A stretch of DNA of 64,000 bases from Ariolimax columbianus (Eukaryota > Mollusca > Gastropoda > Stylommatophora > Arionidae), in contig JAVGWX010000004.1 of assembly GCA_036924085.1 (NCBI GenBank), forward strand, positions 15,899,454 to 15,963,453. The letters are read 5' to 3'. The translations under genes and the position numbers were made by a program. The notes beneath the pieces were generated by a model, which made no database searches, had not been told where the DNA came from, and saw only the letters and a list, made by a program, of their open reading frames with translations. Positions 37,101 through 46,100 of the stretch are shown here, one piece after another (position 1 is the first letter of the stretch; each line of letters opens with the position of its first letter).

Positions 37101-40100
37101 GTTTTGTTATGTTGTGTAGTTGTAGAAAGGGACATTTTGTTATGTTGTGTAGTAGCGTGCATTGAGGCTGAGATTTCGTTGCTTTCAGGCAGGCTGATTC
37201 AGTTTCAGCACATAATTTTTTGTATAAACCTGTTGCCTTTCCTCTTCTATCCCTTTTATCTCAACCAGTCTTCAAGGATGCAGAAAGTTGCCAGGGACGC
37301 CACTTAGATTCAGAATAATGTCTTGAAGAACTCTGGTTCGCTGACCCTGACCCAACAGTTAGCTAGGAGTTGCTGTCTACTGACACCCTCGCTGTTTCTT
37401 CGGTCCGCTACACGTTAATGATCAATTCTCAATGGCGCACTTCCTGATTCAATATCTTTTCATATCATTTCAAATTCCAAACATACGAGTATATTGTACC
37501 AGCGAACTCATCGTCTGATATTTTGCATTGAATTTTGCATACATGGAGAATGGCAAGATGATGAGGAAGTTGAAGAAGAAAGCTTCAAGTGACAGATGAA
37601 ATTGTACCAGAAAAGCGATACCAAAATTAAAGCGGAAAACCAGACTACAGTAAATATTTGTAATTACTAGTGATTGGTTAAAAGAAAATATTGTGTTAAA
37701 TGTGTGCGATCAATCTGCATGGAAGATCAAAACATAGAACAAATATCGACACAAGAAACAAATACCAAGGAAGATTGTAGATTTTAATTGTGTTCCAAGT
37801 TTTACTGCCAATTTGATTGCAAGTAGGTACTGAACTATTGACATGATATTCAGTTCACTTAGGGACTCCTATTCTACCTCTGGTTGTGTTGAGGTCTTAG
37901 TTTCCACTTGTAACTAAACCATAACACAAATAGATGATTGGCCTGTTGTATCTTTGCATATTGAAAGAGCCACCTCTTTAGGCCTTCGTAATTGGCCGTT
38001 CTTTTGTAGAAATGTCGTGCCTAAGAAATTTTCCACGGCAGTGTCTAACAACCTGCTCTTTTTCAATATTCAACTACCATGAATTTTTATACGTGCACAC
38101 AGCGTGTACACAGACCCACCACATTTGTTTCCGTCTTCAATGGGACTAGATGCTGATCTAATCTGCCTCAAGACAATGTGACTTTTAACACATGCAGGAT
38201 TTGAACGTCCGACCGTTTGACATTTACGTTTATTTATTGAGATGTAGCGTCTAAGCTCTCAGCTATAGAAACCCCCGTACAAATAGTTGTTCTTTTATAT
38301 TGAAACAGAATTTGTTAATTTATGTTTGAAAACTTCCATACCATAGCAATTTTACCTCTTAACTTGTATAGCTTCCAATTCGAAATATTCTTAATTTTCC
38401 GTGCACGTTATTAGATTATTGTATAACGTTTGTACAACAATTTGGTTTTCGAAAGTTTAATGGGACAAGGGAAGCAATGTTCTGTTTGCGAACTCTCACA
38501 TAGAAATAAATAGAAATACATAGTGACATTTATATTTACTCTCTGGACTACCGGAAGGCATTTGACAGAGTCCAACATCAGAAATTAATTAAATGTCTCC
38601 AAAAATAGGTCTAGATAGTAAAAACATAAGACTGCTCAGTAATCTGTACTGGGAACAAGCTGCAGCAGTAAAATCAGGAAAGTGATGCTCTCCAAGTATA
38701 GATGTAAAAAGAGGAGTGAGACTGGGATGTGTATTATCCCCTTGTCTTTTTAAAATCTACACAGAAAAAATCAAACAGGTAGAGGGGATGCCAGATCTTT
38801 TCATTGGAGGAGTGGCAATGGATAATCTTAGATATGCGGATGATACAGTTTTGATGGCAAGAACTCCAGGAGCTAGTGACAACAATATACAAAATAAGTC
38901 AAGAGTTTGGATTAAGCATAAACATAAAGAAAATAAAGACATTGATCATTTGGAAAAGTGGCAAGAAACCAAGTATGTCGATACAATTAAAAGATCAACT
39001 ATTGGATCAGGTTTCTCCTATCTATGTCATATAATAACAGAAGAAGGCAGCTGTGAAAAATAAACCAGAAAGAGAATAGGTATGGCCAAGATGGTGTTTG
39101 ACAACAAGTGACACATATTGAAATCCAAACAGATAAATCAGGATTTGAAAATGAGAATTACAAGGTATTATGTAGGCCTATACTCGTCTATACTTTTTTG
39201 GGGCAGAAACATAGACAATGAATAACAAGTTAGAAAAGAGCATTGAAGCCTTCGAAATGTGGGTATATGGAAATTTGGTCACATTTCTTGGAAAGAGAAG
39301 AAAACAAATGCTCAGGTATTGAAAACATTGGGAGAGAAAATAGAATTAATGACCGAAATCAGGGTTAGACAGCTCCGTTATTGTGGTCATATAACAAGAC
39401 ATACCACTTTGTTGAAGACCATACTGGAGGGTAGGGTGGAAGACAGTCGTTCAAGAGGCAGACAACGTTTTAATTGGGTAGAAAACGTCAGAAGATGGAC
39501 TGGAAAAATCCTCTCAGATGGCACCATTACGGCAATAGATAGAATACACTGGAGATCTACTGCAGCCGACCTTCGATGTGGAGATTGCACTTGAACTAAA
39601 CTGAACTGAATAACGATCATCAACAGGAAAATAATTATATTTGTTAAGATGTAAATGAACATTTGGTATTAATAAAGTTGTTTTAATCAAAATAATGCAA
39701 TGCGTTGTTGACACGTCAGTCAGTAAGTTAACAAACAGAACTGCTTATATAATCTGCCAGGATAAATATGGTCCTGTTTGCTTGGTTCACATCGACGCTC
39801 ATTCAGACACAAGCGACACCATGTTTGGGGACAAGATTGCACACGGTAAATATAAATGCACGTTTATATATGTTACAATTTTTTTAATTGTTGTAACATC
39901 GTAAATGTAACGTAGATATTGCATGCATTTTATAATTGAATATAAAAAGCTGTTGCTGCTGATGGTGATAGTAATAGCAGTGGCCCACCGTGCTAATAAT
40001 GTTACCTGCCTGTTGTGTGCTTGTGATCACTTTACTAGAAACTTTAACAAATACAAACTTTTTTATAGATTGAAAAAGAGACATCATTAATAAGAACATT

Positions 40101-43100
40101 TGATGCAAGCTAGATGATTGAATACAATAAATTTATTTGGACACCCAACTGCTGTTGTAGTTGTTGTTGTTGATTAACAAAGTCTGCCGATCTGGTCGCT
40201 CTTTTGCATTCAATGCCAAGTGTGTAGCTCGTGACTAGAGCTGTATATGGTGCTATTGATAGTTGGGGGTAACATGTAATAACTTTACTCTGTCTGCGGT
40301 GAGTCCTGTGCAAGCGTGCAGGACATGTCTCAAATGGATGATTAATTAAAATAATGTGCAGGGTCTAACTTGCTTATATATTTGTTATGTCCGAAGTACT
40401 CGGCTCTAAGATGAGAGAATGCGCACTTTTCTTGCATTGCATTTTGTTGATGTTGTCATTTCTTTTGGGTGTGTCATTTATTTATACATGTTACGCCAGG
40501 GATACTTTTCAGTCTATCTGTTCAGCTAATCCTATATAAACTGTTGTCAAGTATTTGCTTTACTGTCTAAATGTTGGCTTGTGTGTTTATTTGAACCATT
40601 CTTCCTCATAGATTTGCTAATCTGTCTACTTTCTCAATGTATAATGTGTCGATATGTCCTGTAATCCACGGGGGGGGGGGGGGGGGGGGGGGGTGACTTT
40701 GTTGTGTGTTCTTTGTATCTTTTCAATCGCTCCAGCCAGATTTATAACTTCCTTATTGAAAGTTCATATGTATATTTATAACGCATGCAGTGTTAATCTT
40801 GAATCAGGAAAGAATACACTTTTGGATGGTTTTTGTTTTTCTAGTTGAAGCTGCTTGAGTATTTCATGAAGAACGGAAACCATTATAAGACCATTCACAG
40901 AAGGTGTTTCATTTTAAAACGACTTCCGAATGATATTGTGAATTGACCTTATAAACAAAATATTGGAAAACGAATTGCTGGCGATAGCCACGCCATTACA
41001 TCTTACATGAGCACCTTAACTTGAATTTAACATCCTGCCAGCAATAGCACGATAAAAAAGTATAAACATTAAACGTTATTTTATCTGATGGAGTACGGAA
41101 CAATATGGATAAAACACACGATTTGTCTTCATTTCCTCCCATATGTTGATTGCTTCAATATATTCTGACCTCTTTCATGTGAATTAATGTCTAATATGTA
41201 TTCTTTCTCAAAACTGTGTCCTGGAATGTTTAATTTGTTCTTCTTGTTTTTTTTCTGGGTTTAAAAAAATCATAATTATAAGGTCTTTTGTGTTTACAAT
41301 AATCCATGTGATGTCTACTAGTAACTAACATAAGAAAGACTGTATGAGATAAGAATTATTTTAACAGCCAATAACAACAGTGGTTCCCTTAGAAGCACAA
41401 AATCAGTCAGTGTATATTTCCCTTTCCCACCTTCATCCATATGTATTTCTGAATACATTATTTTCATTGTAATGTCTCTTTCCATAATTTGACTTATCGT
41501 TCTACCATCACAATGTCTAATGTTGACGACTGTTTAAGCTTTGACATATGAATGTATACTAAAGCAGCATCACTTCCATAATTTTATCTGCTGTTCGGGT
41601 GGCACTTGTTTCACACTCTCTCTAAAGATAGAGAAATGTTATGTAACTTACTATTATGTTTTTTTTCAATAGTAGCCACAGAAGACACTAACATCAAATT
41701 AAAAAAGACACATCGTAACAGCATAATTGAAATGCCTGCCAACAATCGTGGGTGTAACAAGGAAATATATGAACAGAAACGATGACATCAGGACACTAGT
41801 GGGAGGAAATAACACCAGTTTTAAACAGCATCAAAAGACATCAACTAAAATGATTTGGCCACATAACAAGACTACCACAATAATAGCACCCCTCAACAAG
41901 CAAGGCTGTTTACTGTAGATACAACGGAATCAAAGCCAAAGACCGACGACAATAAATGTGGCTTATCGAAATATCTGATATCGAAATATTTTAATAACCT
42001 GACGCTGAAGCTGAAAGGTATACTAGGGCAAACGGAAAGAAACATAGATAAGCCACATAGGTCGACCTCATCACTACATGACGGATGCCCAATTATTTTC
42101 TGACAAAAGAATACAAAGTTATCCTATACATAAGAGATATCACTTCACTCGGATCTTGTCAATAAATGCTTCATCTTTTTCATCACATTGTGATGGGTAT
42201 TGATTGTAATGGCGCGTGTAGCTCGTTGATTGAACAACACTCATTGAACAAAGACACTAGATAATCGTTTCTGTTCAGAATCAACGCTTTAGAACTTTCT
42301 CGTAGATTATAGCAAACATATCAAAGAAAGTGCTGATTGAAATGAACTTTCTCGTAGATTATAGGAAACATATCAAAGAAAGTGCTGATTGAAATGAACG
42401 TTCAAGTGTTACATAAATGACATAATACTACATTTATTTCTAAATATCTTAGTGTATGTCGATTTTTGTCAACTTGTGTTACATTAACAGATGAATCTCG
42501 TGTACCCCACCAGGCACACCATTTCGAAGAGCTATCGAAGAAGGTTGTTTAGACTGTCAACGTTCTGTACAAATAGGACTTAGAGGGTCCGGATATTCTG
42601 TAGATGATTACAAATGGGTTGCAGATCAGGTATATATCATTATATCACTATATTCTTTCTCCTAAAAATAATTAATGATACGTAATGTTTTATATGGCAT
42701 TAAAGACTTAGTTAATGTTAATGATATCTTCTCTTATAGTGTAAATAAAACCATAAAGATTAAACTATAATGGTTGTTCACTTGCTGTCCTTCACATAGC
42801 TGTGTGCACTTGTCATGCTGAATCTACTATATTTTTGTTCTGTCTTTACTTCTGTGTTATTAACTCAATCACTCAAAAATTGCTTCGGATGTATTTATTT
42901 CGGCAATGTACAAATTCATTGCAACATCTAGTACCTTAGATTTATCGTCTTCCGTAAATTGTCATATATCATGTATGAAAGTGTTATAAGTGAAATCAGA
43001 ATGCATGTAAATTATGACACTTGACACGAAGACATACTTAAGTGGTTTAATTGTAATTTGTTGAGAATTTAGTAACGTGCACTGAGCCGACATATCGGCT

Positions 43101-46100
43101 TTGTGGCTTATGGTGTAAGGTCATGCTCAATATATCGGCTAATCAGGATGAGGTAGCATAGCATTAATTGGAAGGTTGTTTGTTCATTGTGTGCAGCCTG
43201 GGAGAGTGTCTAATCCTGTTTGTGCTGCTTCAATTTATGCGGTTCAATTTCTTCGAAGAAGCATTATATTATCCTTTTGTAGACCTGTGATATCCAGAAT
43301 GGCAATACCCGAATTAAACAAATTTCTTATGTTTGTTATTTTTCGGGTTCTTCGCGCAATTTGGAACTAAATCTGTCCCATAGGAAAATAACCAAACTGA
43401 CATATTTGTTTCTCTGTGGTTTTAAATAATGAAATATCACCAAGATTATTATGTCAGTCTTCATCATATACTTAATATACCATGGTCTGAAGAAGCAACA
43501 ATCACGTACATGTACAAGGAATATGTAAATAATAAATTATTGTCAATACGTTATTTATTCTTATGGTTGAGGTCCATAGGATGGTTTACAAAATAACGAA
43601 TAAAAGAAATTTGTCCTTACAGTCACCATGTAGTGAGTGCACCGGCTAAGTTTTAAAACAAAATTACCACGGACAGAGAATCACCTATATCGTATCAATT
43701 TTTCAAACATATGTTACAATGGTCAGAAGACCAGCTTCAGAGGCATTTTATAACAGCAAGAAATGAGTTAACAGTCTGAAATAAACTAGAGAATGATACA
43801 TACAGTTTATATAGCTTTTGTTAAAGACCTTCCGTATACCCAGATATCACACGGAGTGTAACTGGTAGTGAAGAGAAGAGGTACGAGATCAAAGATGACC
43901 TTGACAAAAATGTAGAAGAGGGAAGCAAGGGAGAAGAGTTCTGATGCGCACTGGAACCTGCCATCTGTTTAGTATTATCTTGTAGCCCCACTCTGTGAGC
44001 AAATACATGCATGTGTTTGGTCCCATTTAGCACATGGAGATTGCTGATTCCTGAAGTCTGCATGGTTTACAGATTGATGATTCTTGCATGGTATACAGAT
44101 TGATGGTTCCTAGATCATGCATGGTATATAGATTGATGGTTCCTGGTTCCTGCACGGTATACAGCTTGATGGTTCCTGCATGGAATACAGATTGATGGTT
44201 TCTAGTTCATGCATGGTGTATAGATTGATGGTTCCTGGTTCCTGCACGATATACAGATTAATAGTTCCTAGTTCCTGCATGGTGTAGTGTACCTATTGAT
44301 GGTTCCTGCGTGGTATACTGATTGATGGTTTCTGCATGGTATACTGATTGATGGTATCTGCATGGTATACTGATTTATGGTTAATGGTTTCTGTATGTTA
44401 TACAGATTGATGGTTCCTGGTCCCTGCATGGTATACCGATTGATGGTTCCTGCATGGTAAACTGATTGATGGTTCCTGCGTGGTATATTGATTGATGGCT
44501 TTTGCATGGTGTACTTATTGATGATTCCTTCATGGTATACAGATTAATGGTTCCTGGAGCCTGCATGGTATACAGATTGATGGTTTCTGGAGCCTGCATG
44601 GTAACAGATTGATGGCACCTGGAGCCTGCATGGTATACAGATTGATGGTTCCTGCAGCCTGCATGGTATACAGATTGATGGTTCCTGCAGCCTGCATGGT
44701 ATACAGATTGATGGTTTCTGGAGCCTGCATGGTAACAGATTGATGGTACCTGGAGCCTGCATGGTATACAGATTGATGGTTCCTGCAGCCTGCATGGTAT
44801 ACAGATTGATGGTTTCTGGAGCCTGCATGGTATACAGATTGATGGTTCCTGCAGCCTGCATGGTATAGAGATCGATAGTTCCTGCATAGTATATAGAGTG
44901 ATGGTCCCTGCATGGTGTACAGATTGATGGTTCATGGAGCCTGCATGGTAAACAGAGTGATGGTTGCTGTAGTCTGCATGGTATACAGATTGATGGTTCC
45001 TGGTTCCTGCATGATATACATATTGATGGTTCATGGAGCCTGCATGGTAAACAGAGTGATGGTTGCTGTAGTCTGCATGGTATACAGATTGATGGCTCTG
45101 CAACTTGCATGGTATAAAAATTGATGGTTCCTTGATCCTGCATGGTATACAGATTGATCCTTCCTGCGGCTTGTAGGCAATGTAGGTCTGTGGTTTATGT
45201 AGGTTATGTAGGTAAACGGTTGCTGTAGCTTGTAGTCTATGTAGGTCAGTGGTTTATGTAGGTGGGTGGTTCTTGTAGCTTGTAGGCTATGTAGGTCGGT
45301 GGTTCCTTTAGGTTAAGTAGGTCGGTTGTTCCTGTAGGTTATGTAGGTCGGTGGTTCCTGTAGGTTATATATGTCAGAGTTCCTGTAGGTTGTGTAGGTT
45401 GGTGGCGCCTGCATATTATGTAGGTCAGTGGCTTCTGTGCGTTATATAGGTTGGTGGTTCCTGTATGTATGTAGGTCGGTGGTTCCTGCAGCCTGTAGGC
45501 TATGTAGGTCAGTGGTTCCTGTAGGCTATGTAGGTTTGTACTTCCTGCAGCTTGTAGGCTATGAAGATCAGTTGCTCATTACAATTGTAAGACATCTAGA
45601 TTAATAGCTCCTTTAGCTTCTAAGAATGTTATTAAAATTGTGTTTCTCACAACCAGGGTGTGAGAGTTGTAACTGCTGTTGAGTGTTGGAACAAGTCACT
45701 GGTGCCTCTAATGACAGAAGTAAACAAGAAAGTTGGTGACAGGCCAGTTTATGTTAGTTTTGACATAGATGGCCTTGACCCTTCAGTGGCACCAGGAACT
45801 GGTAAGCTCATGTGTGTCTATATAATATTCTAAACATATATTAGGTATTCAAGCTGCAGGGTACTTTATTTATATACAAATGTGACTTGCTCATCTTCTG
45901 ATTCCTGATAATGTCACATTGCCTATGTTAATCCTCAATGGTGGTATAGTTTTTACAATTTTCTTTGACACTCAAAAGTTTACTCCACACTTCAACGAGC
46001 TTTTAGCCTGTACAATTGACGGGGTATGCAGTACCACTGAGAGTCTTGTAGCATAGTAAAGCTAGCCTGCACTGATAGGTCCCTTTTACAAAATGCTTTT

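Noticed and set aside
36959..37307. 114-codon + strand frame in intron 3
   Set aside because: Reads through the GT-rich minisatellite (LLCCVV repeats) and has no exon signals.
44268..45143. Minus-strand frames up to 240 codons in intron 5
   Set aside because: Repeat peptide from the 33/27-bp minisatellite.
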